Assembly (NCBI RefSeq): GCF_949987515.2
Contig: NC_082702.1
Location: 55,893,600-55,957,599 of the forward strand
From: Delphinus delphis
Lineage: Eukaryota > Chordata > Mammalia > Artiodactyla > Delphinidae
Direction of reading: 5' to 3'
DNA length: 64,000 nucleotides
The notes beneath the pieces were generated by a model. That model did no database searches, had not been told where the DNA came from, and worked only from the letters and a program-made list of their open reading frames with translations. This document shows, one piece after another, positions 1-11,430 of the stretch. The stretch's first letter is position 1, and every line of letters starts with the position of its first letter. Both the position numbers and the translations under genes were made by a program.

Positions 1-1476
1 GTGAAGAGCGCTCAGAACAGCAATCAGCTGGCATGATTATCCCAGGGAGGGAAATGGAGGGGGCAGACCTAAAGGGGCATTTCAGCTTAGTCACGTGGCC
101 TCCCAGCCTCCCCTCGCCTTCTTTCCCTGGAATCCTTGGGGAGCAGTGCCCCCTCCAGAAAGGTGAGGTCGCAGCCTGGCCTGGGCCGCCACCAGAGTGC
201 CAGTGGGCACACAGAGGCACTGGGCTCTCCCGCTCAGAGCCGGGCACTACACCGCTGCACATCCAGACCCAGTCTGCGGCCTCAGTGTTTGCAGCACGTG
301 CTGGGAGGCTATTTTTACTGCATTCAGCTGACGCTCTTGGCCGGCTAGGCTGTCTCTGTGCTGTGGCAACGGCAGGCCCGCTAGAGGGAGTCTGGGGCCC
401 CTCCATTTTGAAGGTGCAGCCGGGGAGAGGGGGAAGGAGGGCCTCCCCCCCCCCGCATCTTGCCTGGGGGGGTGTCTGGTGAGCTCCACGCGGCTTCCAA
501 GAAGCAGCCCGCCCCCAGCTTGTTTCCCATTGAGACATGAAGCGCTTTTCTTTCCTTTTCTTTCCACTGGGCCCAGGACAGGCCCAGAGCTTCCCTCTCA
601 CCCTGGGTTGGCTGGCAGCGTGGGCAGGGGTCTCTCAGGGAGGTGGGCATGAGTTTGCCCTTCAGTGGCATCGATTGCTGCCTTTCTTCTATAGATGCCC
701 GACTCCTCCCCAGAGGTGTGAGCCGGGAGAGCAGGAGGGTATTGCCGTGACCAGGCTCTGGGAGAGAAACGGGGATGGAGAGAGGCAACCCGTCCTTGCA
801 GATGATCCCGCGGAACTGAAATCCCCAGAAGAGTGCTGTCCTTCTCACCTTGGGCACCTGGCAGCTGGTCCACGTGTGGGCCCAGACTGGCTGCCCCTCC
901 GCCTCTAGCCAGGCCATAGGCACCGTCCGAGGAGGGGCGAGTCCCCTGGAAATGAATGGCCTTAGTGATGGGTTCCAAAAATGACAGCCAAGCCACAAGG
1001 GCCGGTGGGAAAGGAAAAATCCTTCCAGCTCCCCGTTCAGCCACGTTATGGCAAACAACCGAGCCATTCAGTGGCGAGGCAGCCCGTTAAGCAGGCTGCT
1101 TGGCATGGCGGGGGTGCTTTATACTTTTCAGCTGTTTTGGCATCAGGTCGGGAGCTGTGGTGCAGCCACCCTCCCATGGTAGGTTTCATATTTTCCTCCG
1201 TTATAAACGTCCCTGTCACCAGGAAATGTCAATAACCTACTCTGAGCCACCCAGACGCAGGGCCAAAGGAGACTTAGGGTATCGCTCGAATCTCACAGCT
1301 CACCTCCTGCCCCAGGGAGTGGCTAAAAGCAATTAGGGCTTGGCCTGAGCATTTTGAGATAATTTGATGCAGGCCTTCAACTACTTATTGGGGGGGAGAT
1401 GTTTGCCTTTTGACCGGGAAGCAAAGATAAACGGGTGCTGGCCTGCCAGTGTGGGGTCTCCTATTCCCTCTCTCCC
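1..1476. other. Upstream unique DNA, no gene seen
   Basis: GC-rich sequence with no coherent coding potential. A possible CTCF-like CGCTAGAGGGAG sits near 380. No repeat with clear ends is visible. Confidence 0.5.
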
Positions 1477-1775
1477 TTTTTTTAAAAAATTAATTTATCT
1501 TATCTATTTTTGGCTGCATTGGGTCTTCGTTGTTGCGCGTGGGCTCTCTCTAGTTGCCGTGAGCGCAGGGCTTCTCATCGCCGTGGCTTCTCTTGTTGTG
1601 GAGCACGGGCTCTAGGTGCGGGGGCTTCAGTAGTTGTGGTGCGTGGGCTCAGTAGTTGTGGCGCACGGGCTTAGTTGCTTCGTGGCACGTGGGGATCTTC
1701 CCGGACCAGGGCTTGAACTCGTGTGCGCTGCAATGACAGGCGGATTCTTAGCCACTGCGCAACCCGGGAAGTCCT
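1477..1775 (-). mobile_element. CHR-family SINE (long form), diverged
   Basis: Reverse-complement copy: the tail appears as T7 plus an AT-rich stretch at the left, then the diagnostic CTTCGTTG and TTAGTTGC body, then the complement of the tRNA-like head ending near GGGAAGTCC. Flanks TTCCCTCTCTCCC and TTCTCTCTGCCCC look like a decayed target-site duplication. It is the only young-type SINE upstream of promoter A. Confidence 0.88.
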
Positions 1776-2420
1776 GTTCTCTCTGCCCCCTCCCCCTCTT
1801 CTGCTCACTCACCACCAGCCAGCCAGGCCCGGGAGCTCTCCAAGGCTTCACCGTGCCTCTCCTCCCACAGTTTCAGTCTCCCCTGGAGTGGCTGTCTCCA
1901 GGGGGCCTTGTATAGAAGCCAAGCCATTAGAACTCAAGACTAAAGACCCCTTCTGCCATCCCCAGTTTGGGCGCATTCTCCACAGGTGGCTCCCAGCAGG
2001 CAAGCTTCTTTCTGGTACCATCTTCTCTACTATAGCAGGGGAAGGGGGGCACCCAGCAGATTGGGGGAGCATCCCTCCCTCTGTACCCTGCCTGTGATTG
2101 GCCCATAATTACAGGTTTATTGCCTGTACAGCTATTGTGTAATGACATGTTTGCAAATTAATTTTTATGGCTTCTGCCATTAGCATATACAGTAGAGGAA
2201 GGTTTAGTATTAATTACTACTGTTGTTCGTGTAATCCCGGAGAATTAAAAACCAATAAAAGAATGACAACAGAAACTGATAGGTTAGGGTCTTTGAAAAA
2301 TAGTTCTCTTTTCCCCCAAGTAGAATCAGAGATTTTCCGAGCTTATGAGGAGTCAGGGGGGGTGGGCAGCTGCTCGCCTGGGCTGTCCGTTGTGCGCCTT
2401 GGTGCCCCCCCCCCACCGAC
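1776..2420. other. Unique upstream DNA with an AT-rich block (2095-2335)
   Basis: From 2095 the base composition shifts to AT-rich with several homeodomain-type TAAT cores (for example AAATTAATTTTTATGG) and no recognisable repeat, just ahead of the CpG-rich promoter. It may be a proximal enhancer. No coding potential. Confidence 0.35.
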
Positions 2421-5347
2421 TCCCAGAAGGGCACAGATGATCAAATATGTGGGTGGGAGGCGAAGGCGGGCTGGGAAACGGACGCTGGTCCGGGGTCGGG
2501 CGGGCAGGTGCTGGACCCCGACCCCGCCGTGCCAGGCCGTTGTCTCCCTCGCAGGGCCGCAGGCGGCGGCGGGCGCAGGAGGAGGCGCGAGGAGTGCTGA
2601 GCGCGCCGCCACGCAGCCCCGGAAACAAAGGGCCGCCGCCGCCGAGGGCCGGGCGTGACCTCCGGGGTCAGCGCGGGGCGGAGCGGCCAGATGCTGGCGG
2701 CGGGCGCCGGCGGCCCCGAGCGGCCCGTTTCCTCCGGGTCAGCAGCCCCAGCGCCCTCCCGGGTGCCCGCGCGCGCTCGGCCGCCCGCGGGGAGGGGGCG
2801 CCAGGCGGGGCGCCGCGGGGGCTGGGGGATTCAAAGATGCTCCTCGCACCCCCGGCGGCCCAGCGGGCGGAGAAGGCAGCCGCCTGCGCGCTGCACCCAC
2901 CCAGACGTTGGTGGCGGCGGGGAGGAGCGCCACCCCTCCCTTGGCTCCGAGAGCTCCGCCCAGCCCATTTAAGATATTCTTGCAGGGTGGGCGTGGGGGG
3001 GGGTGAGTGGCAGAGAGGGGTCGGAAGGCACGCGGAGTCCGCCCACCTCCTCCAGTTTGCCCTCTAGAGTATCGTATTCCAGGAGTGCAATTGTCACCCG
3101 AAGCCGCCGCGTTTAGTAGGGACCCCCGGGGCTGCCTCTGGGGACCCCTGATTTACGCAGCGGCTGGAAAGCGTTGGCGGGAACCCAAGCCTGTCGTGGC
3201 CGCGGTGACCTGCGGTGCGTACCTGCAGGCTCAGGTCTGTTCCACAGACAAAGGTGATTGTATCTGGGGTCAAAAGGTGACCCCTTAGTGTTACGAAGTC
3301 GCGATTCCGGTTGGTTGTGCCACTGAGGGACCGGCCCTTCATAAGGTAAAAGGGCTTGAAAATAAATTGTCACATCAAGAGGCAGCTTTGCAGCGTGCGT
3401 TTAAGTGTGTGTGCGGGCGTGGGGAAATGGGTCCTGTCTCTTTAAAATCGCTGGGCTGGACAACGAGCGCACAGGATGTGGTTTGGCGGCAGGGTTTTTC
3501 CCCCTTCGATTTGGGGAATTATCACATGGGGCCTTCGTGAGCTGGTGTGAAAGGGAGGCGGGTGGGGAGGAGGGATACAGGCTCCACACTCGCTCACACA
3601 CACTCTGTGCAGTTGGTCGTTTTCTTCAACCAAATTAGCCAGGGCTCTCGTTACTATGGTGCAGCCGGGGTTGCAGAAGCCCAGTAATAGCATTTATTAG
3701 GTCTATTTGCCTGGAAGCATGCCTTCCCGGATCTGATAATGCAGCAGTTCAGGGAGAGTGTGGGAGATGGTATCAAGCATTTGATTACACTTGCAACGGG
3801 GATTTTTGAGGGGTGGGGGGGTGAGAGGAAAAGAAGGAGAGAAGGCAGCCGCTGTCCTTAGGAGCTCACCCTGGGCCGGGCCGGTGTGTTTCTGCAGCCC
3901 CGTGTGGGTTTCACAAAAGGCGGGCCAGAGCTCCCGGAGCACGACTTGGGGACCCTTCTCCCAGGCCCCGGCGGCGGGTGAACTCCCAGCTCCCGCAGCT
4001 GTCAGACGTGGGTGGGGAGGGAGGGAGGAGGGGCGGGCGGGCGGGCGGCCAGAGCGCGGAGTTGGGCAGCCGGAGGGGGGACCGGCGGCGCCCGCAGCCG
4101 CCCACAGTTTGCAAACGGCCCCCGCTTCGGGGCAGAGGGGAGCACCCCGCCGCCAGCAGCATCACTCTCCCCGCGTTGGCAGAGGGGAACCCGGCTCTCT
4201 GCGCCCCGATCCCGGTCCGCGTGGATATGCTGCCCGGCGCGGCAGCCGCGCGGGGGGAAGCTCGCAAGTGAAACTATTATTATCGCCCTGCGAAGCATGG
4301 AGCTCTTGGAAGATGCCGCGTAGAGACGGAAGGAGCCGCCGCCGCCTGCAGCCGCCAGCCGCTGCGCCCCTACCCTTTCGCTTTCATTAGGGGAGACAAA
4401 TTTGCTGTCAGGCAGCCAGCTTTCCAATTTACCGATAATGATTCTTGCATGAAAATTGATCGAGGGGCTCTCCACCGCCGTGCGCTGTCGCCTGCCCGTT
4501 CTCCTGCTCCTTCTGCTCGGGCGCCCGAGCCCCCGCGAGTTCTTTCTCCTCCTTCCCCCACCCCTGCTCTCTGAGTCAGTGGTGGGACGCCGGGCCAGGG
4601 AGATAACCAAAAAAAAAAAAAAAGGGGGGGGGGTGTTGGTGGCGAGAGGGGGAGGGGAGCCGGCCTGCTTTCTCCTGCCCGGGACTTGTTTGCAATCGCT
4701 GCCTCTTATTTACGAGAAGAAATCTCCCCCTCGGTACTTCTTGGCTGTTTGGGTATTAATTTTCTCCTCTCTCCTCCCCGCTCGCCCCCTCCTCTTCTCC
4801 CCCCCCCAGCCCCTCCTCACCCAGTAGCTAAGGGGAAACGAAAACAAAGCCGATTTCTCCTTGGCAACAAGAGATACCCCCTCCCGCCGACCCCCCTTCC
4901 TTCTTCCTTCTGGTTCTGAACGTGAAACCCTGTTGGAAACAGGTCTCTTGACCCTCGCCCTTGACATTCAAATGGCTGAATGGAGGAGAGATTGCTACTC
5001 GCACGTCTTGGGGGCTGCTTTTTTCTCTATCTTTTTTTCTTTCATATGAGTAATCCCTGAAGATCTTAACCCCCCAATTTCCTCACCCTCACCTCCCCCC
5101 TTTATTTTTCTCGCGCTCCTCTCCGCTCTCCCGCCTGCTTCCCTCCGCCGTGCGCCCCCCTCCTTTTTTTATTTGCATCTCAAGTCCAAAAGGCAGAAAA
5201 TACACACGCGGCGAAGACACCGGGCAGCCGTGGAGGCTCCGGCCCGTCCTTGGTCGTCAATTACCTCATTGTGGATCTGCCAGGGCCAAGGTGGCCGAAA
5301 CTGCCCGGGCGCTGGCCGGAGAGAGAGCCTTTTGATCATTTTAGGGA

Positions 5348-5396
5348 GGGGAAAAAAAAAAAAAAAGACTGATTTTTTTTTTTTTTTTTTTTTCCC
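5348..5396. repeat. A15/T21 inverted homopolymer in the exon A 5' region
   Basis: GGGG followed by 15 A (5352-5366), a six-base spacer GACTGA, 21 T (5373-5393) and CCC. The A and T runs are perfectly complementary and are clamped by G/C bases, so it can extrude as a cruciform, or fold as an A-U hairpin if transcribed. Paired dA:dT tracts also disfavour nucleosomes. It lies about 160 bp upstream of the exon A ATG. Homopolymer lengths may be affected by sequencing error. Confidence 0.75.
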
Positions 5397-5532
5397 GTCG
5401 CTGTCCGGATCGCTCTTCTGCCTTTATTTTATTGTTTTGGGCATTTTTGAGCGCCGTGCCTCGGACGGCGCTTTTTGTCTCCTCGCTGGGTTTTAATTTT
5501 TTTTTTTCCTTCTTCATCCCTCTCTGGCCACT

Positions 5533-5544
5533 ATGGAATTCTAA
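5533..5544 (+). promoter_or_regulatory. Three-codon upstream ORF before exon A start
   Basis: ATG GAA TTC TAA ends eight bases before the main ATG at 5553 and is in a different frame (offset 20). If the 5' UTR includes it, ribosomes would have to reinitiate or scan past it. It is a minimal uORF and would be expected to reduce or tune translation of the exon A isoform. The sequence is certain; the function is inference. Confidence 0.5.
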
Positions 5545-5552
5545 TCTGAATC

Positions 5553-5589
5553 ATGTTTGGATTGAAGCCGCCTCTGTATTACTTACCAG
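5553..5589 (+). CDS. GSE1: First coding exon A (partial CDS), probable GSE1 long-distance upstream isoform
   Basis: The exon encodes 12 residues, MFGLKPPLYYLP, plus the first base (G) of codon 13. It ends at CCAG followed by GTAAGC, an excellent splice donor, and reading past the donor gives only GC-rich low-complexity protein. The ATG is fixed: an in-frame TGA lies at 5547-5549, only two codons upstream. The base at -3 is A, a favourable context. The exon sits at the 3' part of a large CpG-rich block, as expected for a promoter-proximal exon. The phase (one base of the split codon, a G) is identical to that of the second candidate first exon at 59076-59082. GSE1 protein is known to begin M-K-G-M-S-H-E-P, so splicing here would give ...YLPG-MSHEP. 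That gene assignment is inference; the exon structure is seen. It could be another gene with a long first intron. Confidence 0.6.
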
Positions 5590-6280
5590 GTAAGCGAGCT
5601 CTGTGCGCCTCCCTGGGTCCCGCGCGGCGCCGGCGCGCCCCGGATCCCCAACCTAACTTACCCCTCCAGACCCCTCCCCCCACCCCGGCCTGGGTCGGGG
5701 CGGTGGGTCCGCCGAGCCCCCAGCAGACCGGCGGGCGCGCGCGGCCCCGGCCGCTCCCGCTGCGGTCCAGCCGGCGGTGTGTGCGCTACGTGCGGCGGGG
5801 AGCGCCCACCCGGCCCGCCGCCCCCGCTGCGCCGCCGCCGGGGGTTGCGCGTCTCGCTCCTTTTGTCTGCCTGCCCGGAGCCGGCTCCGGGGCGGCGGCG
5901 CAGCGAGCGGCCGGGGCAGTCGAGCCTTCCAAGGTGAATTAAGCACCGGGTGTGAAGTTACTTTCCCGCAGGCCGCCCTGATCGGGTAGCATGCGCCTCC
6001 CCGCCCCCAGTCCCCGGGATTATTTTCCTCTCCCTCCAGCCAGCCCCTTGCGCGGTCTCCGCGCGAGCGTGGCGCGCACGCCCCCCGCCCCCCTTCCTGC
6101 CTGGGATTCCCTGGAAGGTTTTGTGCCTGCGGAGGTCGGAGGAGGGGGCCGGGGGAAGCTCTGGAGGGTGGTTGGCGTGGCTTCCTGTTTCCCTAACCTT
6201 CCTGCGCGCTGACAGCAGCCTGCCCTGTAACTTTCTGTTTCGGGGCAAGTCGCACTTGCAGCCCAAAGGGGAGGGGGGTG

Positions 6281-8090
6281 ACAGCGGGAGGTTTGGGGGG
6301 CCCCTCTTGTGTTGACCTTATTTGCACTTTGAAACCTTAAAAATAATTACATGTAGGCTAAAGGGAAGCAGGCGAGCCAGGATTCCTGGTGAGGGAGGTG
6401 GGAGCCTTGGTGATCCCTGGGGCCCTCCTGGCTGGCGCGCTGTCACCGCCTTCCAGAGCCCCCTCGGGTCAGGAGTAACTCAGCAGGCCTAACCCCCGGT
6501 GGGCCACGTGACCCGCAGGTCAGGAAGGCTGGTGTGCCCGCTTGATCTAGGAATGAGCTGTTTTTATTTCCCTTTCCTTCCTCTCAGAGTTTTATCTTCC
6601 CTGGGCGTTGACACACAGTTCCTGTGGAAGTTGGGGCGTCCATTGATTGGAGGGTTTGGGGGGACGTTGGGGCACTTTAGAGAGGAGAGGGGAAGTTTCT
6701 GGGCTTATGTTGGGGCTTTTAAAATTCTGCATAGGAGGCCGCCAGAGGAGGTTTAATGTTTGGCTGGCAAAAGGTGCACGTGGCCGGGTGTCGGGTTTTG
6801 AGTTTTTCCCTCTGTGTTCAGAAGCCCCTGTCATTTTGTCTGAGGCTCCCACAGCTGTCCTGGATCCCCTGGGGAGGAGCATGGGGGAGGGAATGGGCCC
6901 GGGGAGGACCCAGCTCTGCTAGATCTGACCCTCGCTGGCCCTGAAACCGGGGCAAACGTCTTCACCAAGTTGATAGCATAGAGGGAGGCTAGAAGGGGGG
7001 AAGAGTGGAAAGGACTTCTCCATTCTGTGGGAAATCTGTCCATTTACTCTTGTTGAGTTTCTTTGTGGCTGTTTTGGGTCCCCAGCCCTTCTCAGGAACT
7101 GACAGATTCTATGTCTCTTGCTTGGTGTCTCCACCACTTTCACAGGAAGAATAGTTCTCAGGGTCGGCACTTGGTCTCTTTAGCTTGTATCTCTGTATTC
7201 TTGATCTCTTTTTCCTTCACTGCCCGAAATGCAAAGTTAGCACTTCTCTTCCCTCTGCACCGCATACACTGGGCGGGTCCGTTCCACATTGAAGCCGGAA
7301 TCCCCAATTGACAAAAGGGTGCAGGGCCAAGTGCTCAGGCCGAGAGCCGGCTCCCCCCATAGGTAGACCCCGGGTGGCCGAGAGCTGGTGCCAGGGCCCT
7401 TTAAACCCAAGCTCTGGCCCAGCGTTCCTGCTCTGGCTGGCGGCTCCTGGTGGCCTCTCCACCCCCGCTTTGTACCTGCAGCGCCGCCCTCAGAGCTGCA
7501 CCTTGTCTTAGAGACACTCACGACATGATTGTGGCAAGAGTGCATCTTCTTAAGTACGTACGGAGCTCTTAACAGCACAGGTATTTGTAATCTCCACCCC
7601 ACCTCACCTGCCACTGGGTGACTGCTGGTGCACGTTTATTCATCAGATAACTGGTTGTCTTTTTACACTGGGAGCCTCCCAGAGAAAAGGAGGAAGCGTC
7701 AGTTTAGGAAACACAGAGCAATTAAGGAAAATCAGTCCTGGCTGATGTGAAGAAGCCCTGATCAGCAGAGGTGAGGGCTGCTGGTCGGGACCCTGGGGAG
7801 GTCAGTGCGCACGTCCTCTGGGTCTGTGGAGGCAGGTTTGTCCTCCACTAGAGTTTTCTTTTTTTCAATTGCCCAACTAGGGTTTGTATTTTTTAATTTT
7901 GCTATAATAGTGTAGAAAGAAGAGCCGTGGTCCAGTGGCTTTGCTTCCTGGCTTCCTGGGCTTTGCTTCCTGGGCTTCAGTCAACTCACGTTAGAGTAGA
8001 AGGTGGAATTGTAAAAGGAATGACCTGGTTCTGTGGTCACCCTCAGGCTCCCTTGCAAGTGCCTTCTGGGAATCGGTCCTGTAAACCCCA
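6281..8090. other. Intron sequence, no gene or clear repeat
   Basis: Unique intronic DNA. A short internal tandem repeat of GGCTTTGCTTCCT units occurs at about 7938-7977. Nothing else stands out. Confidence 0.5.
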
Positions 8091-8094
8091 TTCC

Positions 8095-8205
8095 CACCCC
8101 TGAGCTAAGTGCTGGTGTCTGCCCATTTCACGGAAGAGGAAAGTGAGGCTCAGGGGAGCTAGCAGTTTGCCCGGCTGGGAAGTGGTAGAGCTGGGCCGTG
8201 AAGCT
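8095..8205 (-). repeat. MIR SINE fragment
   Basis: Matches the reverse MIR core: a 'CCCATTTCACGGAAGAGGAA' stretch, then AGTGAGGCTCAGGGGAG and GAAGTGGTAGAGCTGGG. Confidence 0.65.
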
Positions 8206-8484
8206 GCCCACTGCCCACCACACTGGCCCAGGACGGAGGGGCCTGGATGCGGCCAGCCCGGCATGCTGTGACTCTGTCGCCTTAGACGCCTGACACGTAG
8301 GTGCTCTTCAGTTTCTGGGACCCCGTTGTGTCCCCACAGCCGGATCCTGTCACAGTGTCTGTAACTGCAGAGAGCCAGGGCCCAGAACCTGCCCGTCCAG
8401 CCGTTCCCGGGCGGGGGCGGGGGGGCAGTTCATTCACAGTCAGGCTGGCATCAGGCACCACTCCTCCTGTGTGACGGGACTGAG

Positions 8485-8655
8485 GCCAGGCAGTGGAGGT
8501 TTGAAGTCCTGCTCTGCCTCTCCGGAGCCGTGACCTGGGGCAGGTGGCTTGAGCTCTCTGGGCCTCAGTTTTCCCATCTGTGAAATGGGGTCCATAACAG
8601 GGTCTACCTCAGCGTGAGCGTAAGGCAGGTGCTGGCCCTCTGCGGCCCGCTGCTT
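8485..8655 (+). repeat. MIR SINE fragment
   Basis: Forward MIR core with TGACCTGGGGCAGGTGGCTT and GGGCCTCAGTTTTCCCATC, then TGTGAAATGGGG. These are the hallmark MIR motifs. Confidence 0.75.
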
Positions 8656-8814
8656 GACTAGGTGAATAAAGTTTTCTTGGCACGTGGCCACGCCCGTTCC
8701 TTGACGTGTTATCTGGGGCAGCTTTCGAGCTAGAGCCCCAACGAGTCGGTGTGACCAGGACAGCCAAGCCTACGATTCATTATCTGGCCCTTTCTAGGGA
8801 GGCGTGCTGACATC

Positions 8815-8925
8815 TGGTGTAAGGGATTAAACGAGTGAATCCTTGCGGGGTACTGAGGACGGTGCGTGGGATGACGTGAACACTTAGCAAGGGACAGCTA
8901 TAGTAATCGTAATAATTATTATTAA
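8815..8925 (+). repeat. MIR 3' end fragment
   Basis: GGATTAAACGAGTGAAT followed by ATAATTATTATTAAGG resembles the 3' part of MIR. Confidence 0.5.
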
Positions 8926-9184
8926 GGTGGAATTATTTGCAGAAAATCACAGGGCTTCTTAGCAGTCGAGCTGGACTTGAACTCGGGTCTTTGGACCAGG
9001 CCCCTCGCGCCCCATGACACGGTGTCTGGCCTCTGGTGCTCATTCCCTGGTGGGGATGCTTTCTGTGTCAGGAGAAGGCGGCACAGAGAGCTGGGGACTG
9101 GTGGGTAGTGGTCGGGGGGTCTCGCATGCCTCTTCTCAAAACTCCCTTCTGTGCACACCTGCGCCCAGCTACTCCCTTTCCTGA

Positions 9185-9265
9185 ATTCCACCAGACTGTG
9201 AGTTCCACGCAGGTGGGGACTGTGTGTTGCTTTCCTGCCTGAGTCAGTGCCAGACCAGTAATAAA
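9185..9265 (+). repeat. L2 LINE 3'-end fragment
   Basis: CCAGACTGTGAGTTCCACG with GGTGGGGACTGTGTG and a short AT-rich tail is typical of the L2 3' end. Confidence 0.5.
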
Positions 9266-9324
9266 AATACTAATAAAAATAATGAGGAAGAGGTGGCAGC
9301 AGCCAGTCCTTCTGTGGTGCCCAT

Positions 9325-9465
9325 TCCGTACCAGACATGGGGTTAATGGAATCCCATTTGCCACCTAAAGAAACCGAGGCACAGAGAGGTTGAGGCCGCA
9401 CAGGCAGTAAATGGTGCAGCCGGGCTTTGACCCCGGGCAGTCTGGCTCCAGAGTCCCTGCTTAAT
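9325..9465 (-). repeat. MIR SINE fragment
   Basis: GAAACCGAGGCACAGAGAGG, then GCAGCCGGGCTTTGACCC and CAGTCTGGCTCCAGAGTCC: reverse MIR. Confidence 0.75.
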
Positions 9466-9679
9466 AAATATTTGTTGAACGAGTGAGGGAGGGAGTGAGG
9501 GAGGGAATTGGCCGTTGGTGTTGGCGGTGGCGCCCTGCTGGCCCCCTTATCTTGTTCCTGGAGTTCACGGAGGGAGGACTCCTCAGCTGTCAGCTGACCC
9601 CACCCCGGCCCCATGCTGAACTCTGGGTGACCCTGGCTTCCCCTGGGGATTTACTGTCCACTGCTGGGAAGGACACTCC

Positions 9680-9785
9680 AGATTCTCCAGTGAGGAAACT
9701 GAGGCCCAGAGAGGGCTGGGGCTTGGCCCAAAGCCACATGGCCTGCTGGAGGCTGCTCCCAGAGAATCCAGGTCTCCCCAGAACA
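9680..9785 (-). repeat. MIR SINE fragment
   Basis: GAGGAAACTGAGGCCCAGAG, then GGCCCAAAGCCACATGGCC: reverse MIR core. Confidence 0.65.
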
Positions 9786-11027
9786 TTTTCTCTTCCCCCA
9801 GCTGCCTCTCTTCCCCGAGGGTCAGCTGGCCTGGGCCCCTCTCTACGCATCCTTTGACAGGCTTGCAAGAGATGGGCTTCCCCTATTGGGAGCTGCTGTT
9901 GCCCAGGAGAAGTAAACCTAGGCCCAAATGGCCGGTGGGGAGCTGCCTAGATTTTCTTTTTCACCCCCTAGACTGCTTCCAGAAAGCCCCAGGGTGTGGC
10001 CGTGTGTGGATCTGTGCTCAGGCCCACCTGGTCTGGGGGAGGCAGCTGGAGGTGAGGGCAGGCCAGAGCCGCGGACCTCCAGCTGCCCGATCCCGGGGTG
10101 CCCCCTCAGGAGCTGAAGCTGGGAGGGGGGTGGGTTGTCTGCAGTTGCCAGCTGTGACCGAGCTCATGCCCAGCTCTGGTTCATTGTGGGAAGCTGCTGG
10201 GTCATGGGCAAACTCACGGCTGTGGGGGGGGCTCCGGAACCACCCAGAGCCTGTTCTCGGGGCCGGCTGGGCCTAATGGAATCTGACTCAGATGAAAGGA
10301 CAGTACTGCCGTTTCAGTTGTGATGGAGAAAGCTCCTTATTTACAGCTCAGAAACTCAGCAGGGACAAGCATTTCGGCTCCCGTCTTGCACTTTCCAGGC
10401 AATCACTAATTAATCTTCCGATACCCCTGAGAAAGGGGGAGGGGCCGCCACGTTTCCATCTGTCAGGCTGGGAAAGCCAGGGGGCCCTTCTGTCCCAGCT
10501 GCGGCCCAGCCCTTCACCAAGGGGCCTGGTCTGGTTCCCACCCCCCTGCTCAATTTGGTTCTCATTAAGATTTTTTTCTTGCCTTAAATGTGTTGTTTTT
10601 ACTCCATGGGTGGGAATCTGATATGGCCCCACTGGAAACTCTCCTGCTTCTTCTTGACTCTTGGGAGTCAGGAGAGGTTTCTTTTATGCTCTCGGAGCAC
10701 TCATTACGATACCTGGATTCCTGCCCTAGAACGGGGCAGGGGCAGGGAAGATTTGCTTCCTTCTGTGCAGGAGGAAGTGGAGGGTTGGAGGGCAGCCGGC
10801 CAGGGCCACCCAGCTCCCAGGGACAGAGCCAGCAGTGGGATGAAGTGTCTGGACCTGGGCTTCTGTTCCAAGTCCAGGGCTCCGTATCACTTGGACATGG
10901 ATGTGTGTGAACGGAGCAGCCCCACTGTGCTTCTCTCTCTCCAAGGTCAAGTACAGATGGGCCCCTCTGGTCATCTGGTCTACCCCACGCTTGGCAGCTA
11001 AGAACACGGACGTCGGAAGACCTTGAG
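9786..11027. other. Intron sequence, no gene seen
   Basis: Unique GC-rich DNA, with no repeat whose ends I can place and no coding signature. Confidence 0.4.
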
Positions 11028-11430
11028 GGACCTGTTGATTTCTTTTTTATTTACTTATTTATTTATATAAATTTATTTATTTATTTATCTTCGGCTGCGT
11101 TGGGTCTTCGTTGCTGCACGTGGGCTTTCTCTAGTTGTGGCGAGCGGGGGCTACTCTTCGTTGCGGTGCGCGGGCTTCTCATTGTGGTGGCTTCTCTTGT
11201 TGCGGAGCACGGGCTCTAGGCGTGTGGGCTTCAGTAGTTGTAGCACTTGGGCTCAGTAGTTGCAGCTCGCAGGCTCTAGGGCCCAGGCTCAGTAGTTGTG
11301 GCGCACGGGCTTAGTTGTCCCGTGGCATGTGGGATCTTCCTGGACCAGGGCTCGAACCCATGTCCCCTGCATTGGCAGGCGGATTCTTAACCACTGCACC
11401 ACCAGGGAAGGCCTGGACCTGTTGATTTCT
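11028..11430 (-). mobile_element. CHR-family SINE (long form) with perfect 16-bp target duplication
   Basis: The TSD GGACCTGTTGATTTCT is at 11028-11043 and exactly repeated at 11415-11430. Between them, in reverse orientation, lie an AT-rich tail (TTTATTTA repeats), the long CHR body with CTTCGTTGCTGCACGTGG, and the tRNA-related head ending CCACCAGGGAAGGCC. The perfect TSD implies a fairly recent insertion. Confidence 0.95.

Larger units (their letters stand above)
2420..6280 (+). promoter_or_regulatory. GSE1: CpG-rich promoter region A
   Basis: Three CpG-dense cores are visible (about 2450-2950, 3950-4420 and 5590-6110), linked by less dense unique DNA. No SINE, LINE or LTR interrupts it. 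The stretch 4550-5550 is strongly pyrimidine-rich with long C and T runs and leads into exon A. I see no TATA box at a sensible distance from the ATG, so a dispersed CpG-type start is likely and the transcription start cannot be placed. An AP-1/NF-E2-like TGAGTCAG occurs at about 4571. GGGCGG-type Sp sites are frequent. Confidence 0.7.
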
